A DNA stretch of 64,000 bases from an uncultured Caulobacterales bacterium. Its GTDB lineage: Bacteria; Pseudomonadota; Alphaproteobacteria; Caulobacterales; Maricaulaceae. The stretch covers positions 372,001-436,000 of the forward strand of contig CANNER010000002.1 in NCBI GenBank assembly GCA_947503715.1. Direction: 5' to 3'. Below, piece by piece: positions 46,408 to 55,326 of the stretch. The position numbers were made by a program, and so were the translations under genes. The notes beneath the pieces were generated by a model. The model saw only the letters and a list, made by a program, of their open reading frames with translations, did not search any database and was not told the origin of the DNA. Within the stretch, counting starts at the first letter, position 1. Each line of letters begins with the position of its first letter.

Positions 46408-47372
46408 TGACGGTTGTTTCGGAAAGTTGCGAGGCTGTAAAATGCCTCGTTATTTCCGACGGACGGCGCGGTATTGAAAATCAGGCTTTGGGATTGGCGG
46501 AAGCCTGCGCCGCTTTGCAGCCGCTCTCGATCCAGACGCAACATATTCAGCACAACACCTTCGTTGCGGCCCTGCCGCCGCGATTGCAATTACGCGTTGC
46601 TCGTTTCGAGCTCCCGGAGTGTGACATTGCTATTGGCTGCGGGCGGCAGGCGATTGCGCCACTCTTGAAATTGAAGCGGGATAATCCCGCCATCTTTACC
46701 GTTTATATTCAGGATCCCCGCATCAGCCCTGACGCTTTCGATCTTGTCATCGCACCGGAACATGACGGATTGAACGGGCCAAATGTTATAAACATGATTG
46801 GCTCCCCGAATCGTGTGACGGAAACTCGGATCATTGGCGAGACGCTGAAATTTGCGGCGGGTCTGGCAAAGCTTCCTTCTCCGAAAACAGCATTCCTGAT
46901 AGGCGGAACGTCGAAAACGCATATGCTGACTCCGGACGATCATGCCAGTCATCTCGCCCATGCGAAGACATTATATGCTGCAGGGCATAGCTTGCTAATT
47001 ACGACATCACGAAGAACGCCGGATTTTGCACGGGAGGCTTGGACAGATTTCGCATCAGAATCGGACCGAATATGGCTCTATGACGGAAACGGCCCGAATC
47101 CGTATTTCGCCTTTCTGGGTGCGGCGGATCTAATCCTCGTGACTGAAGACAGCACGAACATGCTGACCGAAGCCTGCGGGACGGGCAAACCGGTTTACCG
47201 TCTGCAGATGTCTGGCAAAGCGGGGAAGTTTCAGACACTTTATGGGGCTTTAGAATTACGGTGCGATGCCGTTTCTTATACGGGACAATTATCCGGCGCA
47301 GACTTTCTTCCGTTAGATGAAACGACCCGTGCCGCCCAGGAATTGTGGAACAGATTCAAGTCGTCGTCTTAA
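46407..47372 (+). CDS. Mitochondrial fission ELM1-like (DUF1022) protein
   Basis: A 321-residue protein. SDGRRGIENQALGLAEACA, then VIAPEHDGLNGPNVINMIGS and LITTSRRTP with LVTEDSTNMLTEACGTGKPV fit the ELM1/DUF1022 family, which has a glycosyltransferase-like fold; in bacteria the role is unknown. The GTG start overlaps the greA stop by one base, implying coupling. Confidence 0.88.
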   Translation: MTVVSESCEAVKCLVISDGRRGIENQALGLAEACAALQPLSIQTQHIQHNTFVAALPPRLQLRVARFELPECDIAIGCGRQAIAPLLKLKRDNPAIFTVYIQDPRISPDAFDLVIAPEHDGLNGPNVINMIGSPNRVTETRIIGETLKFAAGLAKLPSPKTAFLIGGTSKTHMLTPDDHASHLAHAKTLYAAGHSLLITTSRRTPDFAREAWTDFASESDRIWLYDGNGPNPYFAFLGAADLILVTEDSTNMLTEACGTGKPVYRLQMSGKAGKFQTLYGALELRCDAVSYTGQLSGADFLPLDETTRAAQELWNRFKSSS

Positions 47373-47373
47373 C

Positions 47374-48222
47374 CTAAGGACATCCCGCTTCACCTTCTGT
47401 CCGAACCCAAGCCATCGCATTTCGCAAAACTGTTTGGTGCGCCATATTATCATAAGCGTCAGTTTTGTGGCCTAGCGCAGAGTAGATCATTTTCCCCTGT
47501 CCCGGGCATTTGGCCCAAATGATCGGATGATCTTCCGGCTCCGGTCCCATGCGCAAATCTTCGACGCCGTAGACTTTGTTGACGGGCGAATAGGTGCTCT
47601 CATCCAGACCGGCCAGCACGACGACATCACCGGCGACTGGACCCGTGAAGGTGTACCATTCATCCATATGTGAAAATTTAGCGCCGATCCCGTCCATAAC
47701 GGGGTGAGTGGGGGCCAGCGTCACGACATCCGCTATTTGGAATTGTGGGTCGGCAGGGTGGCTGACAAATTCTGTTCCCAATTGTGTTTCCCACCACGGC
47801 CAAGTCGCCGCGAGGCTGCTGTCGCCCATCGCGTGTTGGGCAATCATTCCGCCGCCACTTTCGACAAAGCGTTCAATGGCGGATTGTTGATCGGGTGTCA
47901 GGATATCACCCGTGGCAGAATTCATGACGATGACGCTGAATTTTTCCAGATTGGCCTCTGTGAAGACGCCCGTGTTTTCTGTGATAAATATTCCGGAGCC
48001 ATTTTCATCTGACTCCCGCGACCAGAATGCTGCTGCACCTGCAATCCCGCTATCATGACGCCAGTCTTTCGTCGCCGAAAAGACGAGCGTTGCGCCCTCC
48101 GGCATATAATCATAACTTCGGGGCCACTCGAAATTCGTGGTATCAGACGTTTCATCGGCGGCTTGAACGGCCAAACATCCCGTGGTGAGAAGAACGGTAC
48201 AGAGGAGAACTATCTTTTTCAT
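47374..48222 (-). CDS. ThuA-domain secreted protein
   Basis: A 282-residue protein with a lipoprotein-like signal peptide (TTGC, Cys16). A ThuA/trehalose-utilisation-like domain covers nearly all of it: LVFSATKDWRHDSGIAGA, GGGMIAQHAMGDSSL, HMDEWYTF and IYSALGHKTDAYDN. ThuA proteins are linked to sugar metabolism; substrate unknown. Ends 1 bp from the opposing ELM1-like gene. Confidence 0.87.
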   Translation of the reverse strand: MKKIVLLCTVLLTTGCLAVQAADETSDTTNFEWPRSYDYMPEGATLVFSATKDWRHDSGIAGAAAFWSRESDENGSGIFITENTGVFTEANLEKFSVIVMNSATGDILTPDQQSAIERFVESGGGMIAQHAMGDSSLAATWPWWETQLGTEFVSHPADPQFQIADVVTLAPTHPVMDGIGAKFSHMDEWYTFTGPVAGDVVVLAGLDESTYSPVNKVYGVEDLRMGPEPEDHPIIWAKCPGQGKMIYSALGHKTDAYDNMAHQTVLRNAMAWVRTEGEAGCP

Positions 48223-48350
48223 AAGACACGCTCTGGCAGATAGGGAGCATCTTCACAAGTCCGTGCACAGATTCAACGGCGAACTCCTGTTGCGACTCAG
48301 GTCTGCGCGCCCTACATTACGCTTGAGAAATTCATGAAGGGACATCCAAA

Positions 48351-49322
48351 ATGTCTGAGACTATTCACCATCCTGTTCTCGTTGTCGGCTCCGGCCCTGC
48401 CGGATATACGGCGGCTGTCTACGCCGCGCGGGCCATGCTCAAGCCTGGTATTGTTGCGGGGATGCAGCCTGGCGGTCAGTTGACCATTACGACCGATGTT
48501 GAGAATTATCCGGGTTTCCCAGAGATTATGGGACCGGACCTCATGGAGAAGTTCAAGGAACATGCGCTGAAATTCGGTACGGCCTTTCACGAAGACCTGA
48601 TCGTGGATGTGGATTTCACCGTCCGTCCCTTCGTCCTCAAAGGCGATAGCGGTACGATCTATACCGCCGATTCCGTCATTATTGCGACGGGTGCGCAGGC
48701 CAAATGGTTGGGCTTGCCGAGCGAAGATAAATTCCAGGGCTTTGGGGTTTCCGCTTGCGCCACTTGCGACGGATTTTTCTATCGCAATAAGGAAGTCTTT
48801 GTCGTCGGTGGCGGGAATACGGCTGTCGAAGAGGCGCTTTATCTCTCCAATCTCGCGTCCAAGGTTACACTCATACACCGCCGCGATAGTTTGCGGGCGG
48901 AAAAGATCTTGCAGCAGCGTTTGTTCAACAAAGACAATGTCGAAGTGCTTTGGGATACGGAGTTGGATGAAATTTTGGGTGATGACATGCCGCTCGGTGT
49001 GACGGGTGTACGTTTGAAATCTTCCAAAACGGGCGAGACATTTGAACGTGACACGCATGGTGTCTTTATCGCCATAGGTCACAAACCTGCGACGGAAGTC
49101 TTCAAAGGCCACGTTGCAATGAATATGGGCGGCTATATCACAACCGCTCCGGATAGTACGGCGACGGATATTCCCGGTGTCTTTGCTGCCGGTGATGTGT
49201 CGGATGAAGTCTGGCGTCAGGCCGTTACCGCTGCGGGTCTTGGCTGTATGGGCGCTTTGGAGGCTGAACGCTTCCTAGCGGAAAAAGAGGCCGCCGAAGC
49301 GCAACTGGAAGCGGCCGAATAA
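48351..49322 (+). CDS. trxB: Thioredoxin-disulfide reductase
   Basis: A 323-residue FAD/NADPH enzyme that reduces thioredoxin. FAD motif [18 protein letters not shown], redox pair CATC (Cys136, Cys139) in [15 protein letters not shown] motif [13 protein letters not shown], and C-terminal [20 protein letters not shown] LysR gene starts at the next base after the stop. Confidence 0.97.
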   Translation: MSETIHHPVLVVGSGPAGYTAAVYAARAMLKPGIVAGMQPGGQLTITTDVENYPGFPEIMGPDLMEKFKEHALKFGTAFHEDLIVDVDFTVRPFVLKGDSGTIYTADSVIIATGAQAKWLGLPSEDKFQGFGVSACATCDGFFYRNKEVFVVGGGNTAVEEALYLSNLASKVTLIHRRDSLRAEKILQQRLFNKDNVEVLWDTELDEILGDDMPLGVTGVRLKSSKTGETFERDTHGVFIAIGHKPATEVFKGHVAMNMGGYITTAPDSTATDIPGVFAAGDVSDEVWRQAVTAAGLGCMGALEAERFLAEKEAAEAQLEAAE

Positions 49323-50231
49323 GTGCCCCATTCCCTCGATTGGGATAAATTGAAAACATTTCACGCCGCGGCGGCGACAGGTTCACTGACGGCTGCCGCA
49401 GATAAATTGCGGATTTCACAATCTGCCGTGTCGCGACAGATTACGGCGCTCGAGGACTATCTCGACATGCCGCTCTTTCACCGTCATGCGCGGGGCCTAA
49501 CTCTGACGGAACAGGGTCATATTCTGTTCAAGACGGCTGATGATGTGGCGGTTAAGATTGCCCGTGCGCAGAGCAGCGTGATTGATAGTCGTCAAAAACC
49601 ACAAGGCGTGCTGCGGGTGTCGAGCCCAATTTCCTTAGGATCCAACTGGTTGCCGAGTGTGCTGCCTGAATTTTTAGCGCAATATCCTGATATTGATGTG
49701 CAACTCATTCTGGAAGATAGCGAGCATGACCTTTCAGCCTTTGATGTTGATTGCGCTCTTCGCCCGTGGCCGTCGACGCAGGGCGATGTCATCCAACGGA
49801 AATTGGGTCAGATCACGCAATCGCTTTATGCCAGCCATCAATATCTTTCCGACCACGGTGCGCCAGTATCAGCGCGGGATTTAGATAATCATCGCATAGT
49901 TGCTTTCGGTGATTTAATGCCGAAAAACCTTCAGAGTGCAAATTGGGTTTTGGATGTGGGGCATGATGTGAACGAAACTCCGCGGAAACCGGCTCTCGTC
50001 GTCAATAATCTGCATGGTATTATGCGGGCGGCAGAGGCGGGAATCGGCATCGTTGGTATCCCTGATTATATGACCGCACTTTCGCGGCGTCTTGTGCGGA
50101 TTCTGCCCAGCGTGAGAGGGGATCAGTTTGACTTATTCTTTGTCTATCCTACGGAATTACGGGGGTCTGTGCGGGCGAAAGTCTTCCGTGAATTCCTGAC
50201 CCAAGTGACCCGCGACTGGCCTAAAAGCTGA
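49323..50231 (+). CDS. LysR-family regulator adjacent to trxB
   Basis: A 302-residue protein. Winged helix in residues 6-65 (AAAATGSLTAAADKLRISQS, AVSRQITALEDYLDMPLF). Effector domain with GVLRVSSPISLGSNWLPSVL and AEAGIGIVGIPDYMTA. It uses GTG immediately after the trxB stop. A trxB-lysR pair is common in alphaproteobacteria. Confidence 0.88.
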   Translation: MPHSLDWDKLKTFHAAAATGSLTAAADKLRISQSAVSRQITALEDYLDMPLFHRHARGLTLTEQGHILFKTADDVAVKIARAQSSVIDSRQKPQGVLRVSSPISLGSNWLPSVLPEFLAQYPDIDVQLILEDSEHDLSAFDVDCALRPWPSTQGDVIQRKLGQITQSLYASHQYLSDHGAPVSARDLDNHRIVAFGDLMPKNLQSANWVLDVGHDVNETPRKPALVVNNLHGIMRAAEAGIGIVGIPDYMTALSRRLVRILPSVRGDQFDLFFVYPTELRGSVRAKVFREFLTQVTRDWPKS

Positions 50232-50257
50232 CGCTGGCCTGAATGGATTGCCAAAAA

Positions 50258-50281
50258 GCTATGCGTTTATGCATAGCTTAC
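50258..50281. repeat. Hairpin after the LysR gene
   Basis: AAGCTATGC and GCATAGCTT form a perfect 9-bp stem with loop GTTTAT. No T-run follows directly. It may protect or end the trxB-lysR mRNA. Confidence 0.5.
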
Positions 50282-50331
50282 TTGCGTTGGCACGGGTTCT
50301 GTCATCGAAATCCATCCCCTATATGATAATC

Positions 50332-50450
50332 ACGAACGCAGCAACGTCCTCCCCTTTTGTCGCTGCGCTTCATACCGCATTCACTCTCCCCGATTGGATA
50401 GCGAAGACTTTCACGGCTCCTGCGCTTTGTCGCAGTGAGCCGTTTTTTTT
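50332..50450 (+). ncRNA. Candidate trans-acting small RNA with C-rich loops
   Basis: Roughly 120 nt. A -10-like TATGATAAT (50322-50330) precedes it. Stem 1 is CGCAGC/GCTGCG (50337-50342 and 50362-50367) and presents CCTCCCC (50348-50354) in its loop. A second unpaired CTCTCCCC lies at 50384-50391. The 3' end is a very strong terminator: CGGCTC-CTGCG / CGCAG-T-GAGCCG (50414-50442) then eight T. C-rich loops complementary to ribosome sites are typical of alphaproteobacterial regulatory RNAs. No protein frame is convincing here. Confidence 0.6.
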
Positions 50451-50533
50451 GGCCATTTATTAACCTTGCGCGTTCAAAGTGAAAGAGCGTGCGTGGAAGT
50501 CTACAATATTGCTGCGCTGAGAGATGGGTTAAA

Positions 50534-52999
50534 ATGCTGCCAGAAGATAATCAGAAGTCGGACTCCGTTGATGGGGAATATCTCCGTATATTGTCGGAAA
50601 ACCTTGAATCTGGTGTCAGTATTCTCGATTCAGATATGAACTACCTGTTTCTCTCCTCTTCTGTTTATAAAAATATTAAATGTACGCCGGAAGACCTGAA
50701 GGCGGGGGACTCTCTGCAAAAATGTCACGATATTATGTTGGCCAATGGGTTGTTCACGGAAGAAATTCTAAAAAATCAACGTCTTTCCAGTGAAGAACAA
50801 ATTCTTAAAAATGCGTCCGGACAGGTCGAAACAGCCCGTCTTGTCACGTTAGGAGATGGATCGACACATCGGTTTGTTCGTAAAAACCTCCCTTGCGGGA
50901 AAACGGTTTCTATCGCGGATAATGTGTCCGAGCTGGTGGAGAAAGATAAACTCTTTGAGAAATCACTGGCCTTGGGAAATGCAGGTTACTGGTCCCTCGA
51001 TATTGCGACGAAAACCTACACACTCAGTAAATCCTTACATCGCTATTTCGGGTCGGAGCTCATCGAACAAATTCATCGCAAAGGCATTATATCAGTTGTT
51101 CATCCTGATGATCACGAAAAATTCCGGAAAGCACTTGCCTCGGCCTCAAAATCTGGAAACCGGTTTGATGTCACCTCCCGCACGCCATCCCACAAAAAGG
51201 ATGGGCGCTGGTCAACAACAAGCGGTGAGATTATCCGTGATGTCAGCGGCAAAGCCATTCGTATCGAAGCTTTTGTCAAAGATGTCACCCGCGATAAACG
51301 TCAGGCCGCAGAATTGGAAGCGGCCAAGGATGAAGCCATCGCGGCGTCTAAAGCCAAATCTGAATTCCTTGCCAATATGAGCCATGAAATCCGCACGCCG
51401 ATGAACGGCATTTTGGGAATGGCGGAACTCTTAAGCCACTCAGAAATTTCTGATCGCCAGAGGGATTTCGTGACGGTTATCAATAATTCCGCCTCCGCCC
51501 TTCTGACGATTATCAATGATATTTTAGATTTCTCGAAAATCGAAGCCGGTGCCTTTGAAATAGACCCGGTTCCTTTTGACCTTAAATCCTCAATGAATGA
51601 TGTCACCTCGCTCCTGCGGGCGACCGCGCAGGATAAGGGGTTGGAACTTATCATCAATTATCCGACGGATTTGCCAAAAGGCTTTATCGGCGATGCGGGA
51701 CGTATCCGTCAGGTTATGACGAATCTCGTTGGGAACGCGATTAAGTTTACCGAAGAGGGCCATATTTGCATTGATGTGGACGTGAAGCGCAGCCGCGATA
51801 TCGCAGTCTGTACGATTAAAGTCTCAGATACGGGTATCGGTATCCCGCCCGAAAAATTACAACATATTTTTGAAAAATTCACACAGGGTGACGGATCAAC
51901 GACGCGCGTTTATGGTGGAACCGGTCTCGGCTTGACGATTTCCAAACATATTATCGAAATGATGGGTGGCCGGATGCAAGTCGCCTCAACGCTCGGTCAG
52001 GGATCCAGTTTCGGTTTCCGCGTGCCCTTACCGTTGGATCCTGATGCAAAGACTGAACATTTTGACAGGTCACTTGTCGCCCATAAACGGGCGCTTATTA
52101 TTGATGATATTCAGGTCAATCGTGATCTATTATCCGAGCAATTATCCGCTTGGAATATACAGACAGAGACCGCCATTGATGGTGTAGATGCCCTGACAAG
52201 AATAAGAGCGTCGCAAGAAGCCGGGCAGCCTTTTGATTTTCTCATCTTGGACTTCCTCATGCCGGGAATGAATGGGCAGGAATTTGCACAAGTTCTGCAT
52301 CAAACCTCTACTTTGACTGCACCGCAAATCATCATGCTCTCCTCCTGTGATCAACCGATTAGCACGCCAGCGCTGTCGGCGATCGGTATTGATAGCTACC
52401 TCGTGAAACCTGTTAGAGAACGGCGACTTTTTGATACAATTGTGCGTACGCTATCCAATCCGCCTGATCGGGATGAGACAGTTGTCGCTGTGAATGAAGA
52501 TGTTTTGAACGTGGGACAGACATCGCAGAAACAGGATATTCTTGTCGCGGAAGATTTTGCCCTAAACCGTGATGTTGTGAAACTGATGTTGGGCGACACA
52601 CTGTTCCAGCCCATTTTTGCCGAAAATGGGAAACAGGCTTTGGACATGTTTACAGCTGAACCTGACAGATTTGATGCTATTATCATGGACGTGTCCATGC
52701 CCGAAATGGATGGTTATCAGGCCACACGCCGTATTCGCGAATTTGAACGGGAACAGGGCCGCGAACCCGTTCCAATTATCGCTTTGACGGGGCACGCTCT
52801 GAAAAATGATCGTCAGGACTGTATGGATGCCGGGATGGATGATTACCTGACAAAACCGGTCAAACAGGGCGAACTCATTGATGCGCTGGAAAATTATACG
52901 GGCAAAGCGGTTGACCTTAAACGCAGCGCCCAAGATTTCCTAACGAATCCGGCAATACGGTCCAGCGCCGCGTCGAGCTCCTCCATAGCAGCGGCATAA
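50534..52999 (+). CDS. Hybrid sensor histidine kinase with two receiver domains
   Basis: An 821-residue protein: two PAS-like domains (about 15-260), HisKA with phosphoacceptor His284 in NMSHEIRTPMNGILGMAELL, an HATPase (NLVGNAIKFT, DTGIGIP, GTGLGLTIS), then receiver 1 (Asp573, LILDFLMPGMNG) and receiver 2 (Asp719, IIMDVSMPEMDG). No membrane segment, so it is a cytoplasmic sensor. The last 35 residues are read from DNA overlapping the aminotransferase gene tail to tail. Confidence 0.92.
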   Translation: MLPEDNQKSDSVDGEYLRILSENLESGVSILDSDMNYLFLSSSVYKNIKCTPEDLKAGDSLQKCHDIMLANGLFTEEILKNQRLSSEEQILKNASGQVETARLVTLGDGSTHRFVRKNLPCGKTVSIADNVSELVEKDKLFEKSLALGNAGYWSLDIATKTYTLSKSLHRYFGSELIEQIHRKGIISVVHPDDHEKFRKALASASKSGNRFDVTSRTPSHKKDGRWSTTSGEIIRDVSGKAIRIEAFVKDVTRDKRQAAELEAAKDEAIAASKAKSEFLANMSHEIRTPMNGILGMAELLSHSEISDRQRDFVTVINNSASALLTIINDILDFSKIEAGAFEIDPVPFDLKSSMNDVTSLLRATAQDKGLELIINYPTDLPKGFIGDAGRIRQVMTNLVGNAIKFTEEGHICIDVDVKRSRDIAVCTIKVSDTGIGIPPEKLQHIFEKFTQGDGSTTRVYGGTGLGLTISKHIIEMMGGRMQVASTLGQGSSFGFRVPLPLDPDAKTEHFDRSLVAHKRALIIDDIQVNRDLLSEQLSAWNIQTETAIDGVDALTRIRASQEAGQPFDFLILDFLMPGMNGQEFAQVLHQTSTLTAPQIIMLSSCDQPISTPALSAIGIDSYLVKPVRERRLFDTIVRTLSNPPDRDETVVAVNEDVLNVGQTSQKQDILVAEDFALNRDVVKLMLGDTLFQPIFAENGKQALDMFTAEPDRFDAIIMDVSMPEMDGYQATRRIREFEREQGREPVPIIALTGHALKNDRQDCMDAGMDDYLTKPVKQGELIDALENYTGKAVDLKRSAQDFLTNPAIRSSAASSSSIAAA

Positions 53000-54105
53000 C
53001 TGATACGGATATGGCCCGGCGCGTGAAAGGCACTGCCCGGAACGGTAGCAACGCCTGTCTCTTCCAACAGGTCCAATGCGAAACGCGCATCATCATGGGT
53101 GATCGCTGAAATATCGGCAAAGGCATAAAACGCCCCCGGCGGGACGAGGCAGGATACACCGTCTATGGCATTTAGTTTTTTCACGACGTGATCTCTGCGG
53201 GACTTATAAGTCGCGCGCCAATCTTGCAGGAAATCTTGTGGGCCGTTTAGAGCGGCCACGGCCGCCCACTGGCTAATGCTAGCGGGATTAGATGTTGTTT
53301 GCCCCATATATTTCGCCATAGCCTTTATAAGCCAGTCCGGCCCGCCCGCATATCCAATCCGCCAGCCTGTCATCGCGTAAGCTTTCGACACACCATTCAT
53401 CGTGAGGGTCCGGGCAAATAAGTCCGGTGCCACTTGCGCCATCGTGGCGAATTCGAATTCGTCATAGACAAGGTGCTCATATATGTCGTCGCAGAGGATC
53501 ATGACCTGCGGATGAGCCCGTAAAATCCCGGCTAAGGCTTTCAATTCATCTGCTGAATAGGCTGCCCCTGTAGGATTTGACGGGGAGTTGAGCATGAGCC
53601 ATTTCGTTTTAGGGTTGAGGACTGCCTGTAAAGCATCCGGCGTCAATTTAAATTCGGTCTCAGCGCCGCAGGGAATAACAATCGGTGTCGCCTCACAAAG
53701 CCGGACCATATCCGGATAGCTGACCCAGCAGGGGGCAGGAATGATGACCTCATCGCCGGCGCCAATCGTGACGGCGAGGGCATTAAAGATGACGGGCTTC
53801 CCACCGGGCGAAACGTTGATTTGCGCGCGTGTGTAGGTCAGTCCGTTATCGCGCTCAAACTTTCGAATAATCGCATCTTTTAACTCCGGAATACCGTCAA
53901 CCGCTGTGTAGCGTGTTGCACCCGCATTCATAGCATCTGTTGCGGCCCGCCGGATATGTTCAGGTGTATCGAAATCGGGTTCTCCGGCGGAGAGGGAAAT
54001 CACGTCCCGCCCAGCCGCTTTCATCTTCCGTGCGGTTTGCGTAATCGTCATCGTGGCCGAGGCCCCAATACGCTGAATTCGGTCGGATAATCTTGCGTCA
54101 CTCAT
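52894..54105 (-). CDS. aspC: Pyridoxal-phosphate aminotransferase, aspartate type
   Basis: A 403-residue class I aminotransferase. N-terminal RIQRIGASATMTITQTARKM and LSAGEPDFDTPEHIRRAA; LNSPSNPTGAAYSADEL; the PLP-binding Lys is in MNGVSKAYAMTGWRIGYAGG. The C-terminal AALDRIAGFV is the family end, after which 15 extra residues are read antisense to the kinase gene. Likely aspartate or aromatic transamination. Confidence 0.93.
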   Translation of the reverse strand: MSDARLSDRIQRIGASATMTITQTARKMKAAGRDVISLSAGEPDFDTPEHIRRAATDAMNAGATRYTAVDGIPELKDAIIRKFERDNGLTYTRAQINVSPGGKPVIFNALAVTIGAGDEVIIPAPCWVSYPDMVRLCEATPIVIPCGAETEFKLTPDALQAVLNPKTKWLMLNSPSNPTGAAYSADELKALAGILRAHPQVMILCDDIYEHLVYDEFEFATMAQVAPDLFARTLTMNGVSKAYAMTGWRIGYAGGPDWLIKAMAKYMGQTTSNPASISQWAAVAALNGPQDFLQDWRATYKSRRDHVVKKLNAIDGVSCLVPPGAFYAFADISAITHDDARFALDLLEETGVATVPGSAFHAPGHIRISYAAAMEELDAALDRIAGFVRKSWALRLRSTALPV

Positions 54106-54164
54106 GGAGAGGGCATAGGCGAAGCAGGTGCCTTATGGGAAGGCGCAAATAGGACCCACGCGAT

Positions 54165-55064
54165 ATGAGCCTCAAAGAGTTTTCAGTCCTGATGTTGGTC
54201 TGCACCATCTGGGGCTTGCATTTTGTCGTGATGAAATTTGCGATGATCGATGTGGGCGTCCCGCCTATTTTCTATGCGGCGTTACGGGTCAGTCTTCTCG
54301 CCCTCATCCTTCTGCCTTGGTTACGCTGGCATAAAGGGCAGATGAAATATGTGTTCTTGGGCGGATTGGGCTTCGGCGCTTTCAATTACGCTTTTATGTT
54401 CCCCGCCCTGGAATTGACAACGGCGAGTGCGGCGGCTGTCACGATTGAGCTATATATGCCCTTTTCCATTCTCCTCTCAGTTATTTTCCTGAAAGAGCGT
54501 TTGGGGTTCTGGCGGGCTCTTGGTGCGGGACTCGCCTTTACGGGCGTCGTCATTATCGGGCTCGGTGCGCCGTCCGAGCAAGCGGGCGAGGGCTTTGCAT
54601 TGGGCATTGCTTTCATGGCGTGCGCCGCGATGTCGGAGGCAATTGGTGCAATTTCCGTGAAATCGGTCAAGGCAATTTCACCCATGCAGCTCTTGGTCTG
54701 GTTCGGGATTGTGGGCTCGACGGTGCTTTGGCCGCTTAGCTTTATCTTGGAAGATAACCAAATGCGGGCTTTTGCCCCAGAGGCGCGTTTGTCTTTTCTA
54801 TTCTGTTTGGCCTATTCCGTTCTACTCGTCAGTCTCGTCGCCCATGGATCCTATTATTGGCTGTTACAGCGCCTGCCGATTCATGTTGTTGCGCCGTCTG
54901 GACTGATGACGACCGTGATCGGCGTTATTGGCGGCACATTGATTTTGCGGGAAGCACTTACGGTAACGTTGCTGCTTGGGGGTGTAGTAACCCTGTTCGG
55001 AATTGCACTTATCCTGTGGCGGAACCGAGGTCGAGCCGACCTGGTCATCACAGAGATTTCATAA
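54165..55064 (+). CDS. EamA/DMT-family inner-membrane transporter
   Basis: A 299-residue protein with ten predicted helices and two EamA repeats (LVCTIWGLHFVVMKFAMIDV; LVAHGSYYWLLQRLPIHVVA). The substrate is probably an amino acid or metabolite, but cannot be told. It follows the divergent aminotransferase gene by 59 bp. Confidence 0.9.
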   Translation: MSLKEFSVLMLVCTIWGLHFVVMKFAMIDVGVPPIFYAALRVSLLALILLPWLRWHKGQMKYVFLGGLGFGAFNYAFMFPALELTTASAAAVTIELYMPFSILLSVIFLKERLGFWRALGAGLAFTGVVIIGLGAPSEQAGEGFALGIAFMACAAMSEAIGAISVKSVKAISPMQLLVWFGIVGSTVLWPLSFILEDNQMRAFAPEARLSFLFCLAYSVLLVSLVAHGSYYWLLQRLPIHVVAPSGLMTTVIGVIGGTLILREALTVTLLLGGVVTLFGIALILWRNRGRADLVITEIS

Positions 55065-55121
55065 GGTTGTCACACTCCGGCCATTCTTGATGTGGATATA
55101 GTCATCATAAGAAGACTGGTG

Positions 55122-55214
55122 ATGACTATGACACGCGAATTGAGATTTGAAAAAACGGTTCTGATGGGCACGGCCATCATGGCAATCTTCCTGTTTTTGG
55201 TACAGGCGCTCTGA
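55122..55214 (+). CDS. Possible 30-residue membrane peptide
   Basis: ATG at 55122 with AAGAAGA about 9 bp upstream encodes a 30-residue peptide: a charged head (MTMTRELRFEKT) and a hydrophobic tail (VLMGTAIMAIFLFLVQAL), then TGA. It could be a real small single-pass protein. Its length is too short for certainty. Confidence 0.35.
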   Translation: MTMTRELRFEKTVLMGTAIMAIFLFLVQAL

Positions 55215-55326
55215 AAGAGCCCGCCTTGTATAACTGAAATTTAAGGCCACAGAACGGTCGCACCCCATTGGCCACCCGCTCAAACCGTTTTAGACCACAG
55301 TCTGGAGCGAAGAAGATCGGTGCGAA

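Noticed and set aside
50284-50300. A sigma-54-like TTGGCACG element
   Set aside because: The -12 part reads CTGT and not TTGC, and a sigma-70-like -10 fits the small-RNA start better.
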